Source of the DNA: Takakia lepidozioides
Taxonomy: Eukaryota > Streptophyta > Takakiopsida > Takakiales > Takakiaceae
NCBI GenBank assembly: GCA_030704615.1
Contig: CM060733.1
Location: forward strand, 58,716,001 to 58,780,000
DNA length: 64,000 bases
Direction of reading: 5' to 3'
Position numbers and translations under genes: made by a program. This document shows positions 1 to 9,305 of the stretch, in pieces. Under the pieces are notes generated by a model. That model did not search any database, was not told the DNA's origin, and saw nothing but the letters and a program-made list of their open reading frames with translations. Every line of letters starts with the position of its first letter. The first letter of the stretch is position 1.

Positions 1-1560
1 CTTGTCAACATGTATGTTAAGTGCGGGAGCATCATGGATGCTCACCAAGTGTTCAACAAAATGCCTCAATGATCTTTGATCACGTGGAATATAATGTTGG
101 GAGGATTTACCAAGCATGGGTGTGGTAGGAATGCTTTGAAGACCTATGAGCAAATGATGGGGGAAGGGGTGAAGCCCGACCACATCACGTTTGTGTGCGT
201 TTGCAGTGCGTGTGCAAGCCTGGCAGCCCTGGAAAAGGGCAAAGAGGTGCATGGTGACATCGTCAGAGCTGGAATCGTACCAGATGTGATCCTGAACACT
301 GCCCTGGTGGACATGTATGCCAAATGTGAGAGCATCGAGGATGCAAAGGGAGTGTTCAACAATATGGCTGAACGAAATGTGGTGTCGTGGAGTGCGATGC
401 TCGTAGGGTATACATAGCAGGGGCACGGGATGGAGGCTTTGGAGACGTATGAGCAAATGATGTGTGAAGGGATGAAGCTTGACCACATCACGTTTGTGTG
501 CGTTTGCAGTGCGTGTGCAAGCCTGGCAGCCCTGGAAAAGGGCAAAGAGGTGCATGGCGACATCGTCAGAGCTGGACGCTTACAGGCAAGAGATGGACCC
601 TTTTGTATGTAGAGCAGAACAGAGAGAGAGGGGGGTGTGAGAGAGAGAACCAGATGTGATCCTGAACACTGCCCTGGTGGACTTGTATGCCAAATGTGGG
701 AGCATCAAGGATGCAAAGGGAGCGATCAACAATATGGCTGAACGAAATGTGGTGTCGTGGAGTGCGATGCTCGAAGTGAATGCACAACAGGGGCGCGAGA
801 TGGAGGCTTTGGAGACGTATGAGCAAATGATGTGCGAAGGGGTGAAGCCCGACCACATCACGTTTGTGTGCACTCGCAATGCTTGTGCAAGCTTGGCAGC
901 CCTGGAAAAGGGCAAAGAGGTGAATGGTGACATCATCAAAGCTGGAATTGTACCAAATGCCATTCTGAACACAACCATGGCAGCTCTGGAAAAGGGCTTG
1001 CAAAGCGGTCTATGGCGACATCATCAGGGCTGGAATTGGACCAAATGTCATTTTGAACAATACCCTGGTGGACATGTATGCAAAATGTGGGTGCAGGAGC
1101 AAACATGTATGTTAAGTGCATGAGCATCATGCATGCATGCTCACGAAGTTTTCAACATAATGTCTCAATGATCTTTGATCACGTGGAATATAATGTTGGC
1201 AGGATTTACCAAGCATGGGTGTGGTAGGAATGCTTTGGAGACCTATGAGCAAATGTTGCACGAAGGGGTGAAGCCCAACCACATCACGTTTGTTTGTGTT
1301 TGCAATGCGTGTGCAAGCCTGGGACCTCTGGAAAAGGGGAAAGAGGTCCATGGTGACATCATCAAAGCTGGAATTGTACCAGATGTCATTCTAAACACTA
1401 CCCTGGTGGACATGTATGCGAAATGTGGGTGCATTAAGGATGCGAAGGGAGTTTTCAACACTATGGTTGAACGAGATGTGGTGTCATGGAACGCGATGCT
1501 TGCAGGGTATGCAGAGCAGGGACATGGTATGGAGACCTATGATCAAATGATGGGGGAAGG
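1..1560 (+). pseudogene. PLS-type PPR pseudogene, tandemly duplicated, 5' end outside window
   Basis: The translation shows successive pentatricopeptide repeats with the signatures VDMYAKCGS, NVVSWSAML, EALETYEQMM, GVKPDHITFV and GKEVHGDI. These are the P/L/S motifs of plant organelle RNA-binding PPR proteins of the E/DYW class, which normally guide C-to-U editing. The frame is broken by a TGA at 70-72, a TAG at 415-417, an unrelated insertion at about 572-651, and shifts near 980-1110. The sequence at about 8-60 recurs at about 1108-1160, so a block of roughly 1.1 kb is duplicated in tandem. The TGA at 70-72 is present at the same codon in the second copy. The PPR homology stops at about 1560, before any E or DYW domain, where an unrelated repeat begins. 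No intact protein can be made. Family assignment is secure; the organellar role is family knowledge only. Confidence 0.85.
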
Positions 1561-2290
1561 GGGCACCTTCTTCAATAGCTCACAGCGGCTACAAGTGGGT
1601 AGATGGTCAACTGGAAACAGCAGCGGCAACAGCACAATTCATAAAACAAGGCGCTGCTAATGAAGGTACCTTCTTCAACATATTTCACCTTGTTTTCCCC
1701 TGCTATCAGAGTCGTCCCTAAATTTTAATGTTGAATTCTACAAGTTAGCTCGTTGGTGGATCTATGGTAGTTTTGGAGCGATTTTGACATGTTACTTCCA
1801 ATGTGGTCGACAGGAAAGTATCAATAAATATATAACAGAGACTCGAGGAGAAGCTCTAGGATGAATACGTTCCCGACCTCAGTCAATGGTGGAACAATCG
1901 AGGCAAAAGGTGAATGTCTGTTGGAAGCAGACGCAAGTCAGCATAGGAACTAGTGTGATAAGTAGGGTTGGGGTGTTTGCTCAAGCAATTCTAGGCTGTC
2001 ATTGTCAGTTGCTAGCAGCAAGGCGAGGATGTATGCATGATTTGTGCAGGGGCATGGATAGCTGAAGGAACAGGGATAGATGTGTGGGTCCAGATTCATC
2101 CAAGAGGGCCGGATTTCAAGCTCCATATTACCTATGATTCCATGTGGAAGGATAGGTACAAGAAACCTACATGGGTAGATGGTCAACTGGAAGCCGCAGC
2201 AGCAGCAGCACAATTGATCAAATCAGGCACTGTTAATCAAGGCACCTTCTTCAACACATTTCACCCTATTTTTCCCTCTTATCAAATCGG
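1560..2290. repeat. Dispersed direct repeat, two copies about 0.57 kb apart
   Basis: The stretch at about 1590-1700 (starting GGGTAGATGGTCAACTGGAA) recurs at about 2170-2285. Both copies contain a CAG/GCA-rich run and the motif GGCACCTTCTTCAAC or a close variant followed by a T-rich tail. A further piece of the motif lies exactly at the point where the PPR homology ends (about 1560). The repeat is probably part of an unrecognised mobile element that truncated the PPR copy. No coding function is apparent. Confidence 0.55.
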
Positions 2291-3455
2291 CCGTAAGTAT
2301 TGCACTGTTTAAACAGGGTCCTTGATTCTAGTAGCACTAGAACAAACTAAAATTACAACAATTCAGCCCATGTGTGGGCTTGCTTATTTTTTGCTTACTG
2401 AACCTTTTCAGGCATGGATTTTTGGACCTTGTGGCCTTTGAGGTGTCCATTGGGACATTGGTCTCATTTGGATTTTTGTAATATAATTTACACGGTGTGT
2501 ATTCCCATGTACTTGTCCATTTTGAATGTCCTTGTGGTTGCTGGTATGCAAGAGGGGTCCATCCTGTTTTTATATCAGAATTTCACCATGTAATGAAGAG
2601 TTTAAATCATTTAATCTATTTTTATTTGTATAATATTATTAAATTAAACAATAATACCATTTAAAATTTTCCAAGCTGCTATCCCCTGTTTTCAAAAATA
2701 AAATATAAATTTAAGAATTGAAAATTACAAATATAACTATTAAATTATTTTCAGAGACATTCTTGATGACACGTGGCATAAACCCTGCCATATATGCTAG
2801 TCATATATTATGTCTAAGTGCCACATGTCACATCTGAAGTGCAACAGGTGTCGTGACGTGTCACTTGTGCAGTGGTGCACGTGTTCCTCTAAGGCCTCTC
2901 CATGTAGGCAACGCTCATCAGACAATGTAGTCATATAGTTAGTTATATGTAAGTCATAGAGTTGTAACTACATCACTCTCTTATGCATGACTCCAAGTGC
3001 CACGCACGCAGTCACGACTATGACTTGCAAAATGCAGTCCTAAAGACTAGTCGTTATGACATGGTTTTTTTCACTACAGAGTGATGTAGTCATGAACGTA
3101 TATAGGACTGAAAAAATAGTCATATGACTTGCAAAACGCTCATCTGTTGTAGTCTTACGCCCTCGTAAACAATTTATCGAGTTTGTGACAGACGACTCGG
3201 ATGAAGTGTCTTCTTAAGGCTGCTCAAGAAGCTTGAGGAAATGTAAACAGTAATTCAATGATACTTGTTGGACATATTTTGTTTTGCAAGGTCTAAATTA
3301 TGCGTTCATTGTCCAAGTTGCATTCATAGCCTTCATCTATTTATGGTTGGAGCGTCAGCCATATTTTCACAATCATGGCTCAAACTGTCAAGGACGAGAA
3401 CATGACTGAACACAAACAAGAAATCAGACTAGAGGTACAAGACTAGACAAGAAGT
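2291..3455. other. Intergenic AT-rich DNA with short inverted repeats
   Basis: No gene is visible. The part at 2790-3170 is dense in related words read in both directions: ACTACATCACTC near 2972 against GAGTGATGTAGT near 3082, GTCATATGAC-like words, and ATGACTTGCAAAA at two sites. This is the look of a small inverted-repeat transposon (MITE) or nested foldbacks. No clean terminal repeat or target duplication could be defined. Confidence 0.35.
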
Positions 3456-3664
3456 CAAGGTCGGCATGGCCGAATGCATAATGGATAAACATGAATCAAG
3501 ATGATCTTTATAACAATGGACAAGAGTACAAGATACTGGAACTCGACTCGAATATTGGAATGCTGGAAACTGGACTGGAGTACCAGATACTGGAAACTCG
3601 ATTGGAGTACTAGAAGCTGGACTAGAGTACTGGACTGGAAGCAATAGTAGCTTGAACTTGTGTT

Positions 3665-3693
3665 GGCGAGACTGAAGAGTGTCCAGTCTCGCC
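3665..3693 (-). promoter_or_regulatory. LTR core promoter: TATA box with adjacent perfect hairpin
   Basis: GGCGAGACTG and CAGTCTCGCC form a perfect 10-bp stem around a 9-nt loop. On the element's sense (minus) strand it lies a few bases downstream of the TATA box CAGTATATATAG (3696-3707). The same hairpin is perfectly preserved in the other LTR at 12866-12893 although flanking bases differ. Its role (promoter architecture, transcript start or end, RNA structure) is inference. Confidence 0.6.
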
Positions 3694-3897
3694 TCCTATA
3701 TATACTGGCTACTAAAAAGTTCCCTAAGAAGCTTCCCTTATGGAGGTTTCTTGATGGAGAAGCTTCTTTAAACAAAGGAGGTATCTTGATGGAGAAGTTT
3801 CTTCCAACTGAAGCTTCCTGGGTAGTTTTTCAAGTTACTCTTGGTAATTTGGTAAACTCCCGATAACTTGGTAAGTAATGGTAAATCATGATAGATC

Positions 3898-3929
3898 CAC
3901 TACAGGAAAAATGGGGGGTTTGCGACGCC
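3898..3929 (+). repeat. Left terminal inverted repeat of the CACTA element
   Basis: It begins CACTACAGG and ends TTTGCGACGCC. It pairs with 7365-7396 at 28 of 32 positions; the mismatches are at TIR positions 9, 13, 14 and 15. Confidence 0.93.
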
Positions 3930-4190
3930 GCGGCGTCATAAAGCAGCCCTTTTCGGGAAGTGGGAAAAACCCAAATTTGCGACGTCCGGACGTCGCAAGC
4001 CCGTTGCAAGGGCGTCGCCAAAAAAACGTCGCAAATTTGCGACCAATGGGGGTCGTAAATAGACGAAACCGCGATTTGCGACGCCCAGACGTCGAAAAAA
4101 AAAAAAACAAAAAAAACCCTACTCTGCAATGCAGAATGAGCACCGTCCGGGGGTCGCAAAGTGCGACACCCGAACGTCACAATTTAAGGG
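3930..4190. repeat. CACTA left subterminal palindromic repeats
   Basis: Repeated short palindromes such as GCGACGTCCGGACGTCGC, GGGCGTCGCC and TTGCGACGCCCAGACGTCG are separated by A-rich spacers. In CACTA elements, subterminal repeats bind the element's own accessory protein. The same word family recurs at the right end. Confidence 0.75.
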
Positions 4191-5111
4191 GGTAAATTTG
4201 AATTTCAAAAACTTGTTGACCATTGACTCTGGCGTTGACCATTGACTCCGATTCTGTCTAATGATGATATGTTTTGTTCTACATATCTGATGCAATGCAT
4301 ACTTGAACCTAAGACCTCCACGTTATAACATTTCTAAGACACTACAAACTAACCAGCACGCCTACGCTACATCTATGTATCACAAAAACAATCTAAATAT
4401 ATATTAGGGCTTCGCGTTGCTCCGCACTACTAGCGACGAATTCTGAGAACTATGTTCAATTTTTCACAAAAAAAGGGGCTAGGTCATCCCCACGGTGGTA
4501 CATGCAGAGATCCCGTGTTTTGTTTTTTTCTGGAAGAAAAATGGCGGATCTGCATTTCAACATTCAATTTTCACAAGCCGCATCAATCAATAACAACATA
4601 CCCAAATACCCTTACATTCAAGCATCCACCATGGGATTGGATCTTGGTGGATTAAGGCTAGCTTTTGACAATATTCATGCAAGTTCATCAAGGGCTCCAT
4701 CCAAAGCCACCCCACGTGAACAAACACATCATGCCAAATTTAAGATGCTGAACAAACTTGTGCACAGGGCTGCCCCTCCCATCAAGCTCATTAAAATTCG
4801 TATTCACTTCCATCTTCAAGCTTTGGAGAAGCTCCACCACCCAAACCCAGAATTAGGTCAGCACTCTGATTTCCATCCACTGTCACCAGAATCAGTCAAA
4901 AATCACCCTTCAGTCAAGTGCAATTATGGGCTGACTTCCCACCTATGTCGGATAGACCCCACTATCATTTCCTGTGGATTTATGGCACATGAAATGCACT
5001 CAACAATACATCATGGTCAATACTTTCGGGAAATGGTGGATGGTGTGAGTAGCTAAGTCACAGATCAATGAATGAAGCAAGACACTCGCATCTTTCCAAG
5101 GAGACATCCTT
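4191..5111. other. CACTA interior left of the PPR cargo
   Basis: This is unassigned DNA. A 184-codon open frame on the plus strand (4502-5056) runs here but resembles no family I know. It lies directly downstream of the stop codon of the captured PPR gene on the opposite strand, so it may be captured 3' flanking sequence. I do not support it as a gene. Confidence 0.35.
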
Positions 5112-6642
5112 TCACCAGTAATCACCACAAGAACAAATCCCATCTTCAAAGTGGTGAAAGCGGTTACCGTCCCGTACAACAATTGCTTGGCCAACAATCT
5201 TTGAGATGAATTTGGTGGAGGTGTGGCAGTCACCACACACTCGAAGATTCTTGATGAGACGGAGAGGTGTCCTAGGGGTCATCATGATCAGCCCAAAACC
5301 AATGGCCAGCTTCTTACTGTGGTGGCAAAGAGAAAATTCCTTTTCCTCCTCCCCACATCATGCAATACAAAGCGTCTGTCAAGCACATACCTCGCCTCCT
5401 TCATCTTCCAAGACAATCTTCTCAGCTCAGCATGGATTTCCTTAATTCTGGGATGCAACTTGTCATCTACAACGAAGGTGTGCACCCTGTTGCAAACCTC
5501 AATGCAGCAGCGACCTGACTCCTTTTCAACCCCTCTGACCTTCATCATTCTTCTCACCTTTACAGTATCAACCCACCTGCCAGCTGCAGCATAGATGTTT
5601 GATAGCAACATAGGTTGCGGCATCCTGTTCATTCCACTTGAGGATAGATGTTGCCGCACGTTGAGCAATCTCTACATTGTCATGGATTCTGCAGGCACTA
5701 AACAAGGCCTTCCACACCACAACATCTAGATTGATTGGCATTTTATTAATCAGGTCCACTGCCTTATCCAGTTGTCCCGCACGTCCAAGAAGGTCCACCA
5801 TGCAGCCAAAGTGCTATACTGTCGGAGTGACACCATGATCTTGAATCAGGGAATCGAAGTAGCGTCTACCTTCATTCATAAGGCCAGTGTGCAGGCTGCA
5901 TGCAGAGAGAACACATACTGCTTCAAACCGCTCTTTTGCATTCCTTCAAATAGTTGCAGGACCTCCCTATGACAACCATGCTGTGCATATCATGCGATCA
6001 TTGCATTCCACGACACCACATCTCATCCAGCCATATTGTCAAACACTCCCTTTGCATCCTCCATGCACCCACATTTGGCATACATGTCCACCAGGGCAGA
6101 GTTCAGGATCACATCTGTTACAATTCCAGCTCTGACGATGTCGCCAAGCACCTCTTCGCCCTTTTCCAGGGCTGCCAGGCTTGCACACGCACTGCAAACG
6201 CTCACAAACATGATGTGGTCGGGCTTCACCCCATCGCACATCATTTGTTCATAGGTCTCCAAAGCCTCCATCCCACGTCCCTGCTGTCCATACCTCTTTG
6301 CCCTTCTCTAGGGCTGCCAAGCTTGCACAACGCCACATCTTGTTCAGCCATAGTGTTAAACACTCCCATTGCGTCCTAGATGCACCCACATTTTGCAAAG
6401 ATGTCCACCAGGTTATTGTTCAGAATGAAATCTGGTACAATTCCAGCTCTGAAGATGTCGCCATGGACCTCTTTGCCCCTTTCCAGAGCTGCCAGGCTTG
6501 CACACACATTGCAAACGCACCCAAACGTGATGTGGTCGGGCTTCACCCCTTCTCCCATCATTTGTTCATAAGTCTCCAAAGCCTCCATACCACGTTCTTG
6601 TTGTGCATACCGAAACGTGGCGACGAAACGTGGCAACGATGA
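5112..6642 (-). pseudogene. Captured PPR-E-DYW gene fragment (3' part) inside CACTA element
   Basis: Read on the minus strand from 6642, PPR motifs come first (EALETYEQMM, GVKPDHITF, GKEVHGDI, LVDMYAKCGC), with frameshifts. Next come a PPR/E segment (LGRAGQLDKAVDLINKMP, LLSNIYAAAGRW) and the E+ region (HPRIKEIHAELRRL). The DYW deaminase domain runs through [20 protein letters not shown] and ends at ICSCGDYW followed by TGA at 5114-5112. The true C-terminus of the parent gene was therefore captured. A frameshift near 5340 precedes the first zinc-ligand motif, which reads CHHSKK where DYW proteins usually have HSE, so the catalytic glutamate position is lysine. It belongs to the same PPR subfamily as the pseudogene at 1-1560. 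Confidence 0.9.
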
Positions 6643-7364
6643 CGTGGCGACAAAAACGTGGCACTTTGGCACCATATTCCTGTTCTACGCTAAACTAGCT
6701 TCCGATCTTCGGTGGTCGCTAGAATATACACATGTAAAGATTTCCTTCAAGAGCCTTCAAGTTCATTCTAAGGGGGTCTCTCTTGTGACGCCAGGGAGAT
6801 GAAACCTCCACAGCCTTAGTGCCCAGCCCCAGCCCCAGCCCCAGCATCGTCGTCGTTGTTGCACCCCCCCCCCACCGCCAGGCGCCCCAAGCGACGTCCT
6901 TGTGATGACCTAAGCTGACCACAACACCATTGCGACCTCCTGTGGCGACGCTGTTGCGACCCCCTGGCATCGCAACGTTGGGCGTCCCAGTGCGGGGCGC
7001 CCCTAGCGACGCTTTTTGTGAAGTTGAGGGCCGCAAAGCCCAAAAAAAAGAAAAAAATTCCCACTATAGTGATGCTGTTGCAACGCCCTAGCGTCGTAGA
7101 GGCGTTGGGGCGCCCTTAGTGACGTTTCTGCGACGCCCTGACATCGCAACGTTTTTTTTTTTTTTGAGATTTGCGACACCGGGGCGTCGCAAGAAAAAAA
7201 ATCCGTCATAGCAAGGGCCCTCTTTCCCCCTTCATGCCACCTTACGACGGCTGGGCGTCGTAACGGTGTCGCAGCGGGGGGTTGCGACGCCGGGGCGTCG
7301 CAAAAAAATGTCGCGGGCTCGACGTCGCAGGCTCAGCGCCGCGCCGGGCCATGGAGGCGCGGCT
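6600..7364. repeat. CACTA right subterminal repeat region
   Basis: It is rich in GCGACGC, CGTCGC, GTGGCGAC and TTGCGACC words and contains palindromes such as GCGACACCGGGGCGTCGC. The density rises toward the right end. The open frames over this stretch have the skewed composition of repeat DNA and are not supported as genes. Confidence 0.7.
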
Positions 7365-7396
7365 GGCGTCGCAAACCCCCCTCATTTGCTGTAGTG
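7365..7396 (-). repeat. Right terminal inverted repeat of the CACTA element
   Basis: On the minus strand it begins CACTACAGCAAATGA and then matches the left end exactly for 17 bp. It is followed directly by ATC, the same three bases that precede the left end. Confidence 0.93.
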
Positions 7397-7503
7397 ATCA
7401 TGGTAAATTACGTTAAGTCATGATAACTTCCGATAACATGGTAACTTGATAACTTCTTGCATTTACTCCTGGTAAATTCCTCTGGGCTACGTCTGTGCCA
7501 TCA

Positions 7504-7514
7504 CCCCCTCCTCT
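7504..7514 (-). promoter_or_regulatory. Polypurine tract of the chromovirus
   Basis: On the minus strand the sequence is AGAGGAGGGGG, immediately followed by TGATGG, the LTR start. This is the position and composition of the plus-strand primer site of LTR retrotransposons. Confidence 0.75.
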
Positions 7515-7555
7515 AGCGCCGAGTTCATCAAGGAGCGGTAAAATCTTGGACTTGC

Positions 7556-7957
7556 TTAGAGCTGGAGAAAATCCAAAATCTGGCGAATGGTACTTGCCAA
7601 GTATTCGGCTCTTCGTTCTTGACTCAAATGATTTATAGGTCCCTGCAACCATCGATAGTGTCCAACACCTTGAACTTGGAACCACGCAGTGATTTGAGTA
7701 TTCTGATTTTCGAAGCTGCCTTCAAACATGATTTCGTTGCCCTCTGCGTCCGAAGCCTCAACCTCCAACAGAATTATCAGACTTCGAGTAGACTCCACTT
7801 GCCGTCGTACGGGGTCCAGACGAGGAAGTACGCGTTGCATTGGTGGCCCATCGTCTCGAGAGCGTCGGCGTGATGTTGAAGGTCGTGAGAGTCGGAATGG
7901 CTGATCTGGTAGTTGGATAAACGACAACTCCAATGTATCTGGTTCCTGTGACTCCAT
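7556..7957 (-). CDS. Extra ORF of the chromovirus, between chromodomain and 3' LTR
   Basis: This is an uninterrupted 133-codon frame in the sense direction of the retrotransposon, starting MESQEPDTLELSFIQLP. The N-terminal third is Arg/Ser/Pro-rich (RPSTSRRRSRDD). The rest looks like a small folded domain (SLIILLEVEASDAEGNEI, ITAWFQVQGVGHYRWLQG) and ends with a helix-like LASTIRQILDFLQL. There is no membrane segment, so an env-like role is not indicated. I do not recognise the family. It stays open while gag, pro and pol around it are broken, and a TATA box lies about 50 bp upstream of its ATG. Function is unknown. Chromoviruses normally end at the chromodomain, so this is an accessory gene or captured sequence. 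Confidence 0.55.
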   Translation of the reverse strand: MESQEPDTLELSFIQLPDQPFRLSRPSTSRRRSRDDGPPMQRVLPRLDPVRRQVESTRSLIILLEVEASDAEGNEIMFEGSFENQNTQITAWFQVQGVGHYRWLQGPINHLSQERRAEYLASTIRQILDFLQL

Positions 7958-8002
7958 GCTACCAATACAAGATGCAAGAGTACTGGAGTGTTGGAAGTGT
8001 AG

Positions 8003-8014
8003 CTATATATACTG
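8003..8014 (-). promoter_or_regulatory. Internal TATA box upstream of the extra chromovirus ORF
   Basis: On the minus strand the 12 bases CAGTATATATAG are identical to those around the TATA box of the 3' LTR (3696-3707). The ATG of the 133-codon ORF lies about 46 bp downstream, leaving room for a normal start site some 30 bp below the TATA box. Promoter activity is inferred. Confidence 0.5.
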
Positions 8015-8207
8015 ATGTGTGGTGCTCATCTTTCTTTAGCGTGTATCAGGTACATTGAATGTGGAGTCTTCACCTTAAAGCTAACTTGGCTGACATCATC
8101 ATTGTAACGTCTTATTGACGTGTAGCTCGGGGCTTAGCTGGGTATCGTTGATGAAACTCTTGGACTTTGTCAAATGCATTGGCGAGGTTGGATGAAGGTT
8201 CTCACGT

Positions 8208-9305
8208 TCATTCGCTGATATCGTAGCCTTTCCAATGTACGAAATATTCAAGACGTTTATACTTGATGCGAGAGTCTAGGACTTCGTCGACTTCATACTC
8301 AATTTCCTGATTGACTTCGATTGGTAGAGGTGGTACGGAGACTCTCCCTGGAATATTCGATGGATGATACAACCCCAATAATGAAACATGAAAGACTGGA
8401 TGGATGTGCATACTTCGTGGGAGTACTGACCGAATTTATTTGTGGAATAATTTTGAATAGTCCGAGACGTTGATAATCCAACTTCCTTGATGATCGCGAG
8501 GTTTGTATGTCCCGTCGAAGAAGCCACACACGATCTTCGACCTTGAACTGGGGTTGGAGTTGACGACGTTGATATGCATACTCCTTGTATTGTTTTACAG
8601 CTTCTGCGAGGTGGAATGTAAGCTCCTTGTGAATTGTAGCAAGATGAGTAACAAGGTTTTCTGCAGCAGGGCTTCCAACAGTCTTCATGTGGAAAGGGTT
8701 TGCTCGAGGATGGTGACCACAATTGGAAAAAAAATGGAGTTTGCTTGGTCGAAAATGTATAGTATTGTTGTAGGCAAACTCAGCCAATGACAGAAGGTCC
8801 GTCCAATTATCTTGGTGATAATTTATCGTACAGCGAAGATACTGCTCCAAAATCTGGCTTACACGGTCGGTTTGACCATCAGTCTGTGGATGATTAGCTG
8901 TAGAGAGGTTGATCTTAGTATCCAATATGTGAAATAATCCCCTCCAGAAATTTGATATGAACTGTGGTCCTCGATCAGATACAATGTCATTCGGGAGTCC
9001 ATGAATGCGGTAGATATTATTGAGGAAGAGTCTTGCAGTTTCCTCTCCGGAATGAAATGTGACATCTTCGTAAAACGATCTATAATAACAAGGATTGAAT
9101 TGATGGTCTTGGAAATTGGAAGGTCCGTAATAAAGTCCATAGACACGGACGACCGTGAACCTTTGGGAATGGGTAATGGTTGAAGAAGACCGTAAGGTCG
9201 ATGTCGCGGTCCCTTCGCTCTAACACACGTGTCGCAAGATTTTATAAATTCTTTCACGAGTTTCCACATCTGCGGCCACGAATAGTTCTTGGATATCAAT
9301 TCCAT
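8208..9305 (-). pseudogene. Chromovirus integrase and chromodomain
   Basis: From 9305 downward come the zinc-binding end (SCDTCVRAKGP), the catalytic core with MDFITDLP and IVSDRGPQF, then TDGQTDRVSQILEQYLR. In this third motif the usual catalytic Glu of GQTERV is Asp. The GPY-like segment is poorly preserved. A chromodomain follows at 8208-8330 (EYEVDEVLDSRIKYKRLEYF, VHWKGY), which in this family directs integration to modified chromatin. A frame change near 8925 splits the core. The protein would act in the nucleus as the C-terminal product of pol. Confidence 0.88.

Larger units (their letters stand above)
3898..7396 (-). mobile_element. Non-autonomous CACTA (EnSpm) transposon carrying a PPR-DYW gene fragment
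   Basis: The ends are inverted copies of each other. Both start CACTACAG, and after a short variable stretch both continue GGGGGGTTTGCGACGCC, giving 28 matches in 32 bp. ATC flanks both ends (3895-3897 and 7397-7399), the 3-bp target duplication expected of CACTA elements. GC-rich palindromic words (GCGACG...CGTCGC types) fill the first 300 bp and the last 700 bp, typical of CACTA subterminal repeats. No transposase is present; the cargo is the 3' part of a DYW-class PPR gene on the minus strand. It sits inside the chromovirus LTR, so it is younger than that element. Confidence 0.93.
3456..7503 (-). repeat. 3' LTR of the chromovirus, split by the CACTA element
   Basis: Positions 3456-3897 and 7397-7503 together match 12684-13202 closely over their whole length, including the phrases AAGCTTCTTTAAACAAA and TGGTAAATTACG. 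The inner edge reads TGATGGCACAG on the minus strand and is preceded by the purine run at 7504-7514, as expected at the start of a 3' LTR. It carries a TATA box at 3696-3707 and a perfect hairpin at 3665-3693. A roughly 30-bp internal duplication (about 3570-3600) distinguishes it from the other LTR. Confidence 0.88.

Noticed and set aside
7556-7957. env-like gene in the chromovirus
   Set aside because: No signal peptide, transmembrane segment or cysteine pattern; position alone is not enough.
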